Shown piece after piece: positions 19,281 through 34,700 of a stretch of 64,000 nucleotides of DNA. The stretch's first letter is position 1, and each line of letters begins with the position of its first letter. The notes under the pieces are model-generated. The model worked only from the letters and a program-made list of their open reading frames with translations. It was not told the DNA's origin and did no database searches. The DNA lies in the NCBI GenBank assembly GCA_963667195.1, contig OY762962.1, positions 1,488,001 to 1,552,000 on the forward strand, in the 5' to 3' direction. The stretch is from UBA7703 sp963667195 (lineage in GTDB: Bacteria > Bacillota > Clostridia > Christensenellales > CAG-138). Made by a program: the position numbers and the translations under genes.

Positions 19281-19301
19281 ATGAAAAAATCCTCTTGGTA
19301 A
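19281..19301 (+). CDS. Six-codon leader ORF (MKKSSW) upstream of greA
   Basis: ATG with a strong, well-spaced GGGAGG site (19271-19276), six sense codons and TAA. The stop codon runs into TAAGGAG, the ribosome site of greA. This is the arrangement of a coupling or attenuation leader peptide. Translation has not been shown; the support is the ideal ribosome site and the position directly after a consensus promoter. Confidence 0.5.
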   Translation: MKKSSW

Positions 19302-19314
19302 GGAGAAAATGACG

Positions 19315-19788
19315 ATGGCAGAAATTTGGCTTACGCCTGAGGAAATTGCAAAGCGCGAAGAACGCCTCGAATATCTCAAAACGGCGAGACGTCTTGAGAT
19401 TGCGGAGCAGCTGAAAGTTGCGCGCGCGTTTGGCGACCTTTCCGAAAACGCGGAGTACGACGCCGCGAAAAACGAGCAGGCGAAAAACGAATATGATATC
19501 CAGCAGCTGGAAAACGAGCTGAAAAACGCGAAAGTCATCGATGAGAGCGCCATCGACATGACCACGGTCGGCGTGGGTGCCACGGTGAAACTCTCCGACG
19601 TGAACGACAAAACCCGAAAATTCACCTTCCAGATCGTTGGCAGCGCAGAAGCCGATCCCGTCAACGGGCGAATCTCGAACGAGTCGCCGATTGGCAAGTC
19701 GGTGCTGGGCCATAAAGCCGGCGATGTGGTCGAGGTGGTTACCCCCGGCGGCATGCTGAAGCTGAAGGTCACTTCGATCGGCAAGTAA
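19315..19788 (+). CDS. greA: Transcription elongation factor GreA
   Basis: Binds the RNA polymerase secondary channel and stimulates cleavage of backtracked transcripts. The N-terminal coiled coil contains the acidic tip GDLSENAEYDAAK, and the C-terminal domain holds NGRISNESPIGKSVLGHK. An ATG at 19309 lies only 4 nt from AAGGAG; the ATG at 19315 has better spacing and gives MAEIWLTPEE, typical of GreA, so 157 residues are annotated. It follows a six-codon leader ORF and ends at a strong terminator. Confidence 0.95.
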   Translation: MAEIWLTPEEIAKREERLEYLKTARRLEIAEQLKVARAFGDLSENAEYDAAKNEQAKNEYDIQQLENELKNAKVIDESAIDMTTVGVGATVKLSDVNDKTRKFTFQIVGSAEADPVNGRISNESPIGKSVLGHKAGDVVEVVTPGGMLKLKVTSIGK

Positions 19789-19804
19789 CGCAACCAGGTT
19801 CTTC

Positions 19805-19832
19805 GGGGGCTGATCAGCCCCCTTGTTTTTTG
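19805..19832 (+). terminator. Terminator after greA
   Basis: GGGGGC / GCCCCC stem with a TGATCA loop, followed by TTGTTTTTT. Confidence 0.92.
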
Positions 19833-19880
19833 TGAGCACGCCGGATAACCCCGGCAGAGCAGTTTGTTAGGAGAGAGAGT

Positions 19881-21401
19881 ATGGAACAACCGATCGATCA
19901 GCAGAACCAGGAACTGGAACTCACGCAGGAGCAGCTATCCGAGCTGCTGCAGGTGCGAAGAGACAAGCTCAGCGACTTGCAGGCGGCTGGGCAGGACCCC
20001 TTTGCCAACACGACCTACGACGTGAGCCATTATAGTACGGATATCCTCGCGATGCCACAGCCTGCGGAAGGTGAACACGGAGCCACGGTCTCCATCGCGG
20101 GACGCATGATCTCCCGCCGCATCATGGGCAAGGCGAGCTTTGCGCACATCCTCGACGCGAGAGGGCGCATTCAGGTCTATATGAAGCGGGACGACCTGCC
20201 GGAGGGCGTCTACGAGGCGTTTAAGACGTTTGATATCGGAGACATCATCGGCATCAAGGGCTTCGTATTCGTCACGAGAACGGGCGAGACCAGCGTTCAC
20301 GCGCAGGAGGTTACGCTGCTTTCCAAGTCCCTGCGTCCGCTGCCGGAGAAGTATCATGGCTTAAAGGACGCGGAGCTACGCTACCGCCAGCGCTTTGTCG
20401 ACCTCATCGTCAATCCCGATGTGCGCGAGATGTTTCAAAAGCGCAGCCGCATCATCTCGGAGATCCGCCGCCGCATGGATGAGCGCGGATTCATTGAGGT
20501 GGAAACGCCTGTGCTCAACACGACCGCGAGCGGTGCTTCCGCGCGCCCGTTTGTGACGCACCACAACACGCTCGACCTAGACATGTATCTGCGCATCGCC
20601 ACCGAGCTGCACCTCAAGGAGTGCGTGGTAGGCGGCCTGGAGCGCGTTTACGAGATCGGCAGACTATTCCGCAACGAGGGCATGGACGCCATGCACAACC
20701 CGGAATTCACGACGATAGAGGCATATCAGGCGTATACCGACTACCACGGCATGATGGAGCTCGCGGAGGACCTCTTCTCGCGCTGCAGCATGGCCGTCAA
20801 CGGCACGACGAAGATTACCTATCAGGAGCAGCAGATCGACCTCACACCGCCCTTTGCGCGCGTCTCGATGAACGAGGCGGTGCGTCAGGTGACCGGCGTG
20901 GACTTCTATGGCTGCGCAACGGACGAGGAAGCACGCGAGAAGGCGAAGTCGCTCAAGCTGGAGGTCAAGGACAAGACCGCAACGCGCGGCAAGCTCCTTG
21001 CCGAGGCGTTTGACGCGTTTGTGGAAGAGACGCTGGTTCAGCCGACGTTTATCATCGACTATCCGGTGGAGATTTCTCCGTTGAGTAAGCGCAAGCCTTC
21101 CGCCCCGCATTTGACGGAGCGTTTTGAGCTGTTCATCGCGGGACACGAATACGCAAACGCATTCTCGGAGCTCAACGACCCCGTGGATCAGCGCGGGCGT
21201 TTTGTCCAGCAGGCGCAGGAGCGCCTCAAGGGCGACGACGAGGCCATGATGATCGACGAGGACTTCTGTACCGCGCTGGAGTACGGCTTGCCCCCGACGG
21301 GCGGTATCGGCATCGGCATCGACCGCATGGTGATGCTCCTCACCAACGCCGCGACCATTCGCGACGTGCTGCTTTTCCCGACCATGAAGCCGATAAAATA
21401 A
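19881..21401 (+). CDS. lysS: Lysyl-tRNA synthetase, class II
   Basis: Charges tRNALys with lysine. The N-terminal OB-fold anticodon-binding domain spans about 60-165, and the class II catalytic core follows, with motif 2 around RVYEIGRLFRNEG and motif 3 in GIGIGIDRMVML near the C-terminus. The 506 residues are typical; a short Gln/Glu-rich extension precedes the conserved RRDKLSDLQAAG. AGGAGAGAGAG precedes the ATG. It ends about 540 bp before the 16S gene. Confidence 0.96.
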   Translation: MEQPIDQQNQELELTQEQLSELLQVRRDKLSDLQAAGQDPFANTTYDVSHYSTDILAMPQPAEGEHGATVSIAGRMISRRIMGKASFAHILDARGRIQVYMKRDDLPEGVYEAFKTFDIGDIIGIKGFVFVTRTGETSVHAQEVTLLSKSLRPLPEKYHGLKDAELRYRQRFVDLIVNPDVREMFQKRSRIISEIRRRMDERGFIEVETPVLNTTASGASARPFVTHHNTLDLDMYLRIATELHLKECVVGGLERVYEIGRLFRNEGMDAMHNPEFTTIEAYQAYTDYHGMMELAEDLFSRCSMAVNGTTKITYQEQQIDLTPPFARVSMNEAVRQVTGVDFYGCATDEEAREKAKSLKLEVKDKTATRGKLLAEAFDAFVEETLVQPTFIIDYPVEISPLSKRKPSAPHLTERFELFIAGHEYANAFSELNDPVDQRGRFVQQAQERLKGDDEAMMIDEDFCTALEYGLPPTGGIGIGIDRMVMLLTNAATIRDVLLFPTMKPIK

Positions 21402-21461
21402 GCGATATCGTTTGTGCCTGTTTCTTAGAACCGGCAAAAACGAGCGAAACGCGAAAAACAG

Positions 21462-21494
21462 GCCTGTCTGCGGGGTTTCTGCGGGCAGGCTTTT
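21462..21494 (+). terminator. Terminator after lysS
   Basis: GCCTGTCTGC / GCGGGCAGGC stem with some G-U pairs, followed by TTTT. Confidence 0.75.
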
Positions 21495-21680
21495 GCATTC
21501 TCCGCGGAAATCAAAACGGGCTCAAACGGTGTGTTCAGAGGGAGAATTAGTAACTTTTCAATCGTTTTTGAAAAACGGAGAAAAACGGAGATTGAGAACA
21601 AACGTTATGAATATTTCAAAATAACCGTATGAGAATAATTGAAAGAACGGATAACGACCGAATACGCCCATAATCGCTCT

Positions 21681-21709
21681 TTGTCTTGAGCCCGTTTCAC
21701 TGCTATACT
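21681..21709 (+). promoter_or_regulatory. Candidate rRNA operon promoter
   Basis: TTGTCT (21681-21686), 17 bp, TATACT (21704-21709), about 235 bp before mature 16S. The 21495-21680 stretch is AT-rich and could contain further promoters or upstream-activating sequence, but no second convincing box pair was found. Confidence 0.6.
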
Positions 21710-21780
21710 AACGAAGCTGTCGCAGGGAACAAACAAAACGACGGCGCCGCAAGAGCCCTGAACAAGAGCAAAAGCGGGTG

Positions 21781-21804
21781 AGCACCTTGAAAACTATATA
21801 GTGC
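21781..21804 (+). other. 5' arm of the 16S pre-rRNA processing stem
   Basis: AGCACCTTGAAAACTATA through GTGC is complementary, with few mismatches, to 23540-23563 after 16S. Such stems around mature rRNAs are typical RNase III substrates. Confidence 0.75.
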
Positions 21805-21942
21805 AAGAAACAAAAAACAAGCCAGTAATTCTGAGGCAAGGGTGCCGAAAGGTGCTTAAGTTAAAGAATGAAATAACGCAACGAATTTGAGTGAGCGTAC
21901 AAAGTAAGTGAGCTAACGGGTCCGAAAGGACTTGTCAGAGAT

Positions 21943-23464
<1,522 letters not shown>

Positions 23465-23539
23465 GGGAGTACAACAAAAGTGTTCTAAGCGATCACGGTT
23501 TAGAGCAGCGTAGAAAACAAATTCGAGTTTGAGTTGATT

Positions 23540-23563
23540 GCACTGTATAGTTTTGAAGGTGCT
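23540..23563 (+). other. 3' arm of the 16S pre-rRNA processing stem
   Basis: GCACTGTATAGTTTTGAAGG and the following TGCT pair with 21781-21804 across the 16S gene. Confidence 0.75.
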
Positions 23564-23612
23564 GGAAACAGTACTTTCAAAAGGGCAAAAGGACGAAGGC
23601 CGGGATCACCGT

Positions 23613-23688
23613 GGGGGTGTAGCTCAGCTGGGAGAGCACCTGCTTTGCAAGCAGGGGGTCATCGGTTCGAACCCGTTCATCTCCACCA
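23613..23688 (+). tRNA. tRNA-Ala (anticodon TGC)
   Basis: 76-nt cloverleaf in the 16S-23S spacer. Acceptor GGGGGTG pairs with CATCTCC, the D arm contains AGCTCAGCTGGGAGAGC, the anticodon loop is CTTTGCAA with TGC at 23646-23648, the T arm has GGTTCGAACC, and CCA is encoded. Confidence 0.95.
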
Positions 23689-23725
23689 ACTTTCTTTCAG
23701 TGAAAGAAAGTTGGACAAAGAAAGC
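23686..23725 (+). repeat. Palindromic repeat element (copy 1) at the tRNA-Ala 3' end
   Basis: CCAACTTTCTTTCA (23686-23699) and TGAAAGAAAGTTGG (23701-23714) form a 14-bp stem, followed by the A-rich tail ACAAAGAAAGC. The 5' arm uses the CCA end of tRNA-Ala. Related elements lie at 34668, 37641 and 56917. Confidence 0.6.
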
Positions 23726-23773
23726 AACGCTTTCTGGAGGATAGCGGCCAGAGCCGGAAGCCCGGAGTCATAT

Positions 23774-23850
<77 letters not shown>

Positions 23851-23854
23851 AGAG

Positions 23855-23880
23855 CACCTTGAAAACTGCATAGAGAGCGT
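23855..23880 (+). other. 5' arm of the 23S pre-rRNA processing stem
   Basis: CACCTTGAAAACTGCA followed by TAGAGAGCGT is complementary to 26969-26992. Its first part repeats the sequence of the 16S stem arm at 21783, so both rRNAs use the same processing motif. Confidence 0.75.
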
Positions 23881-24064
23881 TAAGTTAGTTTAGCGAGCGA
23901 GGCCGTAAGGCTGAGCGAGCGAAATGAAACGTAAAGCTAAGTAATTCGCGGAGAAAAAAGACATTAAGAAAAAAATAGTAGGTAATTGTGAAATTATTCT
24001 ACTGCAATTTCAAATGCCGAGAAAAAACTCATGCAGACTCGAGAGAGTCTAAGAGAGAACTAGA

Positions 24065-26959
<2,895 letters not shown>

Positions 26960-26968
26960 AAGTGAATT

Positions 26969-26992
26969 ACGCTCTGTGCAGTTTTCAAGGTG
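26969..26992 (+). other. 3' arm of the 23S pre-rRNA processing stem
   Basis: ACGCTCTGTGCAGTTTTCAA followed by GGTG pairs with 23855-23880 in a stem of about 22 bp. Confidence 0.75.
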
Positions 26993-27010
26993 TTTACAAA
27001 CACCACACCT

Positions 27011-27127
<117 letters not shown>

Positions 27128-27130
27128 TCC

Positions 27131-27168
27131 AAAAACAAAGCGTCCGCAACTGCGGACGCTTTGTTTTT
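27131..27168 (+). terminator. Terminator of the rRNA operon
   Basis: An 18-bp perfect stem AAAAACAAAGCGTCCGCA / TGCGGACGCTTTGTTTTT with an AC loop. The identical hairpin recurs at 27849-27886. Confidence 0.95.
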
Positions 27169-27567
27169 CTATCCCTGCAGATATTTACTCTTCCGTTCCT
27201 GAGCCAGCTTGCGCGCAGCGCTTGACTTGCGACATGACGGAGCGGCGCGCTGCCAGTGGCAGAGCAAGCGCCGCGGAGGAACGGAGAGCAAAGGAGCGGT
27301 AGGAGCAGGCTTTAGCCCCGACGCACCGCGACTATTGCGCACCGAGCGAGAGCCGAGCGCCCGCTGCGCGGGATGAAGCGCCGCGGAGGGTGAACGCCGG
27401 TGCCGTAGGCACGAAACAATCCACTGGATTGTTGAGAGGCGCGAACGGGCTGACATTCATGGCAGCCCCGGGAGGTAAGCAGCGGAGTTCTAGGAAGCCG
27501 CTTCAGCGGCAACGCAGAACGACGACTGCGAATCGAGCGGGAGAGTAGGTAGCCGCCGGAATCCAAC

Positions 27568-27605
27568 AAAAAGAAGTCCCCTGCAACAGCAGGGGACTTC
27601 TTTTT
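27568..27605 (+). terminator. Second terminator hairpin in the post-5S array
   Basis: 17-bp perfect stem AAAAAGAAGTCCCCTGC / GCAGGGGACTTCTTTTT with an AACA loop. Its sequence is unrelated to the first terminator although both follow the same 26-nt 5S tail. Confidence 0.85.
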
Positions 27606-27848
27606 GTCAAATACAGGTGATGAACTACCCTCTCGGGCTTGAGCCAGCTTGCGTGGCAATATAGTTGGAGTTAATGCCTGCATCTTAAAGCGCTTGACTG
27701 AAGACGGGCTGTAGCCGAGCGCGCCCAGTGGGCGATTCAGCGAGGCGAAAGCCCAGTGAGCAAGGGAGTATTACGAACCGCTTTAGCGGTGAAGGAAGAC
27801 GACCTTTGCGAACTGTGAACCCGGGAGAGTAGGTAGCCGCCGGAATCC

Positions 27849-27886
27849 AAAAACAAAGCGTCCGCAACTGCGGACGCTTTGTTTTT
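27849..27886 (+). terminator. Third terminator hairpin, identical to the rRNA operon terminator
   Basis: Exact copy of 27131-27168 following a copy of the 5S tail at 27823-27848. Confidence 0.85.
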
Positions 27887-28137
27887 CTATGCCTGTGGTT
27901 ATTTACTCTTTCGTTCCTGAGCCGGATTGCGCGCAGCGCTTGACTTGCGACATGACGAAGCCGAGCGCCCGCTGCGCGGGATGAAGCGAGGCGGAGGAAC
28001 GGGGAGCAAAGGAGCGGCAGGAGCGGGCTTCAGCCCCGACGCACCGCGACTATTGCGCACCGGGTGCGGAGAGTAGGTATTGCAAAAAAAATCCCCCGCA
28101 GAGCGGAGGATTCTCATTTGCATCAATCTATTTCAAG

Positions 28138-28575
28138 TCACAGCTTGAATTTATAATAGAGCTTCACACCCAAACTCACCAACAGCTGAAACAGCGCAAC
28201 ACAGATCAACACGACAAATACCGTTTCGTTCCAATAGCCAATGATCATGCCCGCGAGAACGAGTGTCATCGAAAGGATCAACACCATCGGTACACCCGCC
28301 TTGGCGCGGATCAACTTCATACGCTCGTCGTTCTCTTCGTTATAGAGCAAACGCAGTTTAGCCTCGTCCTTGAGCGCACCACGATACTTCATCATCCAAA
28401 ACACAAGCACCAGAGCGCCGGCAGCGGAGAATCCACACTGGAAGGAAAACACGAGGCTATCCTTCAGAGCAGCGCTTGCTCCAAACTGGTTGTAGAGAAG
28501 AATACCCACGAATATCAGAATAATAACGCCAAACAGCGCAATTCTGATCTTTAGATTCTTACGATATTGTTCCAT
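28138..28575 (-). CDS. Four-helix membrane protein paired with an XRE regulator
   Basis: A 145-residue integral membrane protein with hydrophobic segments at about 11-28, 38-60, 92-112 and 115-138. A short cytoplasmic loop carries the acidic/basic stretch NEENDERMKLIRAKAG, reminiscent of small Firmicutes membrane proteins of the DUF2178/DUF3796 type; this is a resemblance by eye. AAAGGA precedes the ATG. It starts 3 bp after the stop of the XRE gene and surely shares its transcript. In related pairs the regulator controls the membrane protein; function is unknown. Confidence 0.75.
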   Translation of the reverse strand: MEQYRKNLKIRIALFGVIILIFVGILLYNQFGASAALKDSLVFSFQCGFSAAGALVLVFWMMKYRGALKDEAKLRLLYNEENDERMKLIRAKAGVPMVLILSMTLVLAGMIIGYWNETVFVVLICVALFQLLVSLGVKLYYKFKL

Positions 28576-28577
28576 AA

Positions 28578-28790
28578 TTAAGTCCTTTCTAAAGCAACAC
28601 TCGTAAAATCAAACACTTCTTCAATGGTCAGGCCGAAGAAGTGCGCAATCTTGTATGCCAGCACAAGCGACGCCGTGTATTTACCCACCTCGATGGACGT
28701 AATCGTCTGCCGCGTGGTGCCGACGGCGAGCGCAAGCTGTTCCTGTGATATCTTTCTCTCCTTTCGGAGTTCTTTAATTTTAGTGTTCAA
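28578..28790 (-). CDS. XRE-family helix-turn-helix regulator (70 residues)
   Basis: Compact Cro/CI-type repressor consisting of little more than the DNA-binding domain: LRKERKISQEQLALAVGTT, then RQTITSIEVGKYTASLVLAY, the usual five-helix HTH_3 pattern. It uses a TTG start with AGGAGG 5 nt upstream. Its promoter is flanked by two inverted repeats with half-site TGCAAAGC, suggesting autoregulation. The membrane-protein gene follows at once. Confidence 0.88.
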   Translation of the reverse strand: MNTKIKELRKERKISQEQLALAVGTTRQTITSIEVGKYTASLVLAYKIAHFFGLTIEEVFDFTSVALERT

Positions 28791-28807
28791 AATTACCTCC
28801 TAAAATA

Positions 28808-28869
28808 TGCAAAGCCTGCTTTGCAACTAAGATAACATTGCAAACACGAAATGTCAAGCGCGCTTTGCA
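28808..28869 (-). promoter_or_regulatory. Promoter with paired operators of the XRE-membrane protein unit
   Basis: Minus-strand promoter TTGACA (28857-28852), 17 bp, TATCTT (28834-28829). A perfect 18-bp inverted repeat, TGCAAAGC-2-GCTTTGCA, lies at 28808-28825 just downstream of the -10 box. A second copy with one intact and one degenerate half lies at 28852-28869, overlapping the -35 box. Confidence 0.7.
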
Positions 28870-29222
28870 AAATTTCATGATGAAGATGAAGATTTGTGAA
28901 CGGGATTTTTTCGCGCCGTACGTCAACGCATTTGTAGAAAGTATGGGATATCAATTATTGGAATCAACCAAAAGTCCAGTAATTATTGGAAAAATTCGTT
29001 GTCAACGAGGATGTTGTCAGCAAAACTTTGATCAGGATTTTGCCGATTTTTACAAACGCGCCATACGTCCGAAACAGACTGTTTACAGAAAATAATAGAA
29101 TCTTCATTTTCAAATAAAAATCTGTTCATATATATGTTGTATGATACCAACATAGAACAAACAAGATGTTGGATAAAAGAAGCGCACGAAGAATAACATG
29201 AACGAAAGAGAGTGTGAGAAAA

Positions 29223-29300
29223 ATGTTAGATCGACTGTACATCGTAGCCTACCTGTTCAAGATGAAGTTACGTCATCCGGTTGCGAAAGCTAGCTGCTAA
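29223..29300 (+). CDS. Possible 25-residue peptide
   Basis: ATG frame of 25 codons giving a basic peptide with a hydrophobic start (MLDRLYIVAYLF) and ending in KASC. The ribosome site is weak (GAGTGTGAG). Two hairpins follow: GCGCCGGA/TCCGGCGC near 29334 and a terminator-like stem at 29376-29408. This could be a small peptide gene or simply an RNA. The surrounding 28870-29540 stretch is AT-rich and holds no other supported gene. Confidence 0.25.
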   Translation: MLDRLYIVAYLFKMKLRHPVAKASC

Positions 29301-29375
29301 GCACCGCTAACCCCAAATACCATCCTTGTCTTGCGCCGGAGGCATTTCCGGCGCGAAGGCATGTGATTTCTCTTT

Positions 29376-29408
29376 CCCCTGAGGCAACTCGGGGGAATTT
29401 CTCTTTTT
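29376..29408 (+). terminator. Terminator-like hairpin in the gap before rarD
   Basis: TTTCCCCTGAG / CTCGGGGGAA with a GCAA loop, followed by TTTCTCTTTTTT. It implies a transcript entering from the left, consistent with a short peptide or RNA gene at about 29150-29300. Confidence 0.7.
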
Positions 29409-29496
29409 TGGCCAGGCGAATGCACGGTTCAAACGGAATGATCGACGCGAAACAATCGATTGCGAAAAAGTAAATTGTAAGTTTGCCCAAAAACAC

Positions 29497-29524
29497 TTGC
29501 GAATGCGCTCCTCTGTGTTAGAAT
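29497..29524 (+). promoter_or_regulatory. Candidate promoter of rarD
   Basis: TTGCGA (29497-29502), 16 bp, TAGAAT (29519-29524), 25 bp before the rarD start. Confidence 0.5.
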
Positions 29525-29549
29525 AGTCGGAACGAGGAGTAATAGAACA

Positions 29550-30437
29550 ATGAAAGAGCGCAACATCGGCTTGCTCAGCACGCTGGCATGCTACATTCTC
29601 TGGGGGCTGCTGCCTCTCTACTGGCATATTCTGGAAGACCTCGATTCAATTTTCATCCTCTGCAACCGCATCATCTGGTCTGCGGTGTTCACGATCGCGA
29701 TTCTACTGATCACGAAGAAGTTCGGCGAGGTCAAAGACGTCTTTCGCGACAAGAAAAAGATGCGCTTTATGATTCCCGCGGCAATCACGATCACCATCAA
29801 CTGGGGCGTGTACATCTGGGCGGTGAACGCGGGGCATCTGCTGGATTCCAGCCTCGGCTACTACATGAATCCGCTCGTGGTGTTCGCCATCGGCATTGCG
29901 CTGTTCCACGAGACCAGCGGCGTGATCGACTGGATTGCGCTTGGCCTTGCGACCATCGGCGTTCTGATTGCGACCATCGCGTACGGCGCGTTTCCGTGGA
30001 TTGCGGTCGTGCTTGCGCTGAGCTTCGGCCTGTACGGCACGTTTAAGAAGCTCGCGGGCGTCGGCGGTATCACCAGCATCGCGGTGGAGACGATCATGAT
30101 CACGCCCTTTGCGCTTGCGTTTCTGCTGTTTTCGCCGGCAAGCTCCGCCTCGATTGCGCAGCTTACGCCGCTGACCACGACGCTTCTGCTGCTCACCGGC
30201 ATTGTGACCGCAAGCCCGCTGATCCTCTTTACGTTCGGCGTGAACCGACTGCCGCTTTCAACCGTCGGGTTTTTGCAGTACTCGAGCCCGACGCTGCAGA
30301 TGATCATCGGCGTGCTGGTGTTCCACGAAGTGCTCACGCAGGATCGCATCATCGCGTTTGCGTTCATCGCGGCGGCGCTGGTGCTCTATACCATCGGCAT
30401 GGTGCAGCGCGCGAGAAAAGCGCGGCTGGAGGCGTAA
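29550..30437 (+). CDS. rarD: EamA-family transporter RarD
   Basis: Ten-helix drug/metabolite-superfamily permease. The N-terminal pattern LACYILWGLLPLYWHIL is the RarD signature; two EamA repeats follow, with VFHEVLT in the last third. Length 295 is typical. ACGAGGAG precedes the ATG. The substrate of RarD is not established; homologues were named for a chloramphenicol-sensitive phenotype. It is a single gene. Confidence 0.9.
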   Translation: MKERNIGLLSTLACYILWGLLPLYWHILEDLDSIFILCNRIIWSAVFTIAILLITKKFGEVKDVFRDKKKMRFMIPAAITITINWGVYIWAVNAGHLLDSSLGYYMNPLVVFAIGIALFHETSGVIDWIALGLATIGVLIATIAYGAFPWIAVVLALSFGLYGTFKKLAGVGGITSIAVETIMITPFALAFLLFSPASSASIAQLTPLTTTLLLLTGIVTASPLILFTFGVNRLPLSTVGFLQYSSPTLQMIIGVLVFHEVLTQDRIIAFAFIAAALVLYTIGMVQRARKARLEA

Positions 30438-30507
30438 AAACACGCTCGGATTACTCCCGCGCGTGCTTTCTTGCCACACGCTTGCCACGACAAGCCCGCC
30501 ATTGTGA

Positions 30508-30534
30508 AGCTCCCGTGGAATCGGGGGCTTTTTG
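30508..30534 (+). terminator. Terminator after rarD
   Basis: AGCTCCCG / CGGGGGCT stem with a 6-nt loop, followed by TTTTTG. Confidence 0.8.
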
Positions 30535-30693
30535 TTGCGAGAGAGCGGACTTTCTGCTATACTTCACACTTAGGGTATTATGCGGACGAATGCCTTTTTG
30601 AACGCCGAAACTGCGATTGTTTGCCGCCGTTTGGGAGCACCATTCAAGAAAAATTGCAATCGCCCACGGATTAAAATCAAAGGAGTTTTCCGA

Positions 30694-33450
<2,757 letters not shown>

Positions 33451-33555
33451 CTCGACAAAGCGCAGCCCGCTGATTCGGGCGGGTAGCGAAACATTGACCG
33501 CACTGAAGCAAAACACAATCCAAACAGTACGATCGAGAGGAGTCGACAACAGACT

Positions 33556-34656
33556 ATGATCCCATTGGACGAATATAAAATGGGCCTCGGCGGGTTCGCG
33601 GAGCAGCTGGAAGAATGCCGCAAAGCGCTGAATCCCGAGAGCATCAAAGCGGAGATTCAGGCGCTGGAGGACCAAATGTCCGCGCCCGATTTCTGGAACG
33701 ACGTGGAAAGCGCCAACAAGCTCACCCAGCACTCCCGGCAGCTGCAGAACAAGCTGGAGCGCTATAACAAGCTCAAATCGCGCTATGACGACCTCGGCGC
33801 GCTCATCGAGATGGCGGAAGAGGAGCAGGACGATAGTCTCGTGGACGAGATCAAGGCGGAGACCTCGTCGGTCGGCGAAGCCATCGAGACCATGCGCATG
33901 GAGCAGATGCTCAAAGGCCCGTACGACGCCGTGAACGCCGTTCTCTCGCTGCACGCGGGCGCAGGCGGCACAGAGGCGCAGGACTGGACGCAGATGCTGT
34001 ATCGCATGTATGTGCGCTATTGCGAGGGCCGCGGCTGGACCGTGCGCGAGCTGGACATGCTGGACGGCGACGAGGCGGGCGTGAAATCCGTCACCTTCGA
34101 GGTGGACGGCGAGAACGCCTATGGCTACCTCAAGGCGGAAAAGGGCGTGCACAGGCTCGTTCGCATCTCTCCCTTTGACAGCAGCGGAAGACGGCACACG
34201 TCGTTTTCCTCGCTGGACGTGACGCCGATCTTCGACGACGAGACGGGGGACATCAAGATCGATCCCGACGAAATCCGCGTGGATACCTTCCGTGCCAGCG
34301 GCGCGGGCGGCCAGCACATCAATAAGACGAGCTCGGCAATCCGCATCACGCATATCCCGACCAACACGGTGGTGCAGTGCCAAAACGAGCGCAGCCAGCT
34401 GCAAAACAAGGAGACCGCAATGCGCATGCTGCGCGGAAAGCTTTTGGAATTGCAGGAGCGCGAGCGCGAAGAGCAAATGAACCAGATCAAGGGTGAGATG
34501 AAGAAGATTGAGTGGGGCAGCCAGATTCGGAGCTATGTCTTCCAGCCGTACACACTCGTGAAGGATCATCGCACCGGCGCGGAAAACGGAAACATTCAGG
34601 CCGTCATGGATGGCGAGCTGGAGCCCTTCATCCACGCGTATCTCGTGCAATCGTAA
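33556..34656 (+). CDS. prfB: Peptide chain release factor 2, without programmed frameshift
   Basis: Recognises UGA and UAA stop codons and triggers peptide release. The tripeptide SPF at 205-207 is the RF2 codon-recognition motif and GGQ at 251-253 is the hydrolysis motif. The 366-residue frame is continuous: MIPLDEYKMGLGGFAEQLEE runs straight into the conserved coiled coil, so the autoregulatory +1 frameshift at an early UGA, found in many prfB genes, is absent. AGAGGAG lies 13 nt before the ATG, rather far, so the ATG at 33580 is an alternative start. Confidence 0.95.
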   Translation: MIPLDEYKMGLGGFAEQLEECRKALNPESIKAEIQALEDQMSAPDFWNDVESANKLTQHSRQLQNKLERYNKLKSRYDDLGALIEMAEEEQDDSLVDEIKAETSSVGEAIETMRMEQMLKGPYDAVNAVLSLHAGAGGTEAQDWTQMLYRMYVRYCEGRGWTVRELDMLDGDEAGVKSVTFEVDGENAYGYLKAEKGVHRLVRISPFDSSGRRHTSFSSLDVTPIFDDETGDIKIDPDEIRVDTFRASGAGGQHINKTSSAIRITHIPTNTVVQCQNERSQLQNKETAMRMLRGKLLELQEREREEQMNQIKGEMKKIEWGSQIRSYVFQPYTLVKDHRTGAENGNIQAVMDGELEPFIHAYLVQS

Positions 34657-34667
34657 ACATCTTTTTA

Positions 34668-34691
34668 CTACTTTTTCTTTAGAAAAAGTAG
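34668..34691 (+). repeat. Palindromic repeat element (copy 2) between prfB and the kinase gene
   Basis: CTACTTTTTCT / AGAAAAAGTAG with a TT loop, 12 nt after the prfB stop and directly before the weak AGAGAG ribosome site of the next gene. It resembles the elements at 23686, 37641 and 56917 but lacks their A-rich tail. Confidence 0.55.
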
Positions 34692-34700
34692 AGAGTAAAC

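Noticed and set aside
27312..27683. 123-codon minus-strand frame in the post-5S array
   Set aside because: It runs through terminator stems and repeated 5S-tail copies (FLLDSGGYLLSR is the reverse translation of the repeat), so it is repeat-derived.
28838..29095. 85-codon plus-strand frame
   Set aside because: It starts with TTG inside the regulator's promoter/operator, has no ribosome site and no recognisable pattern.
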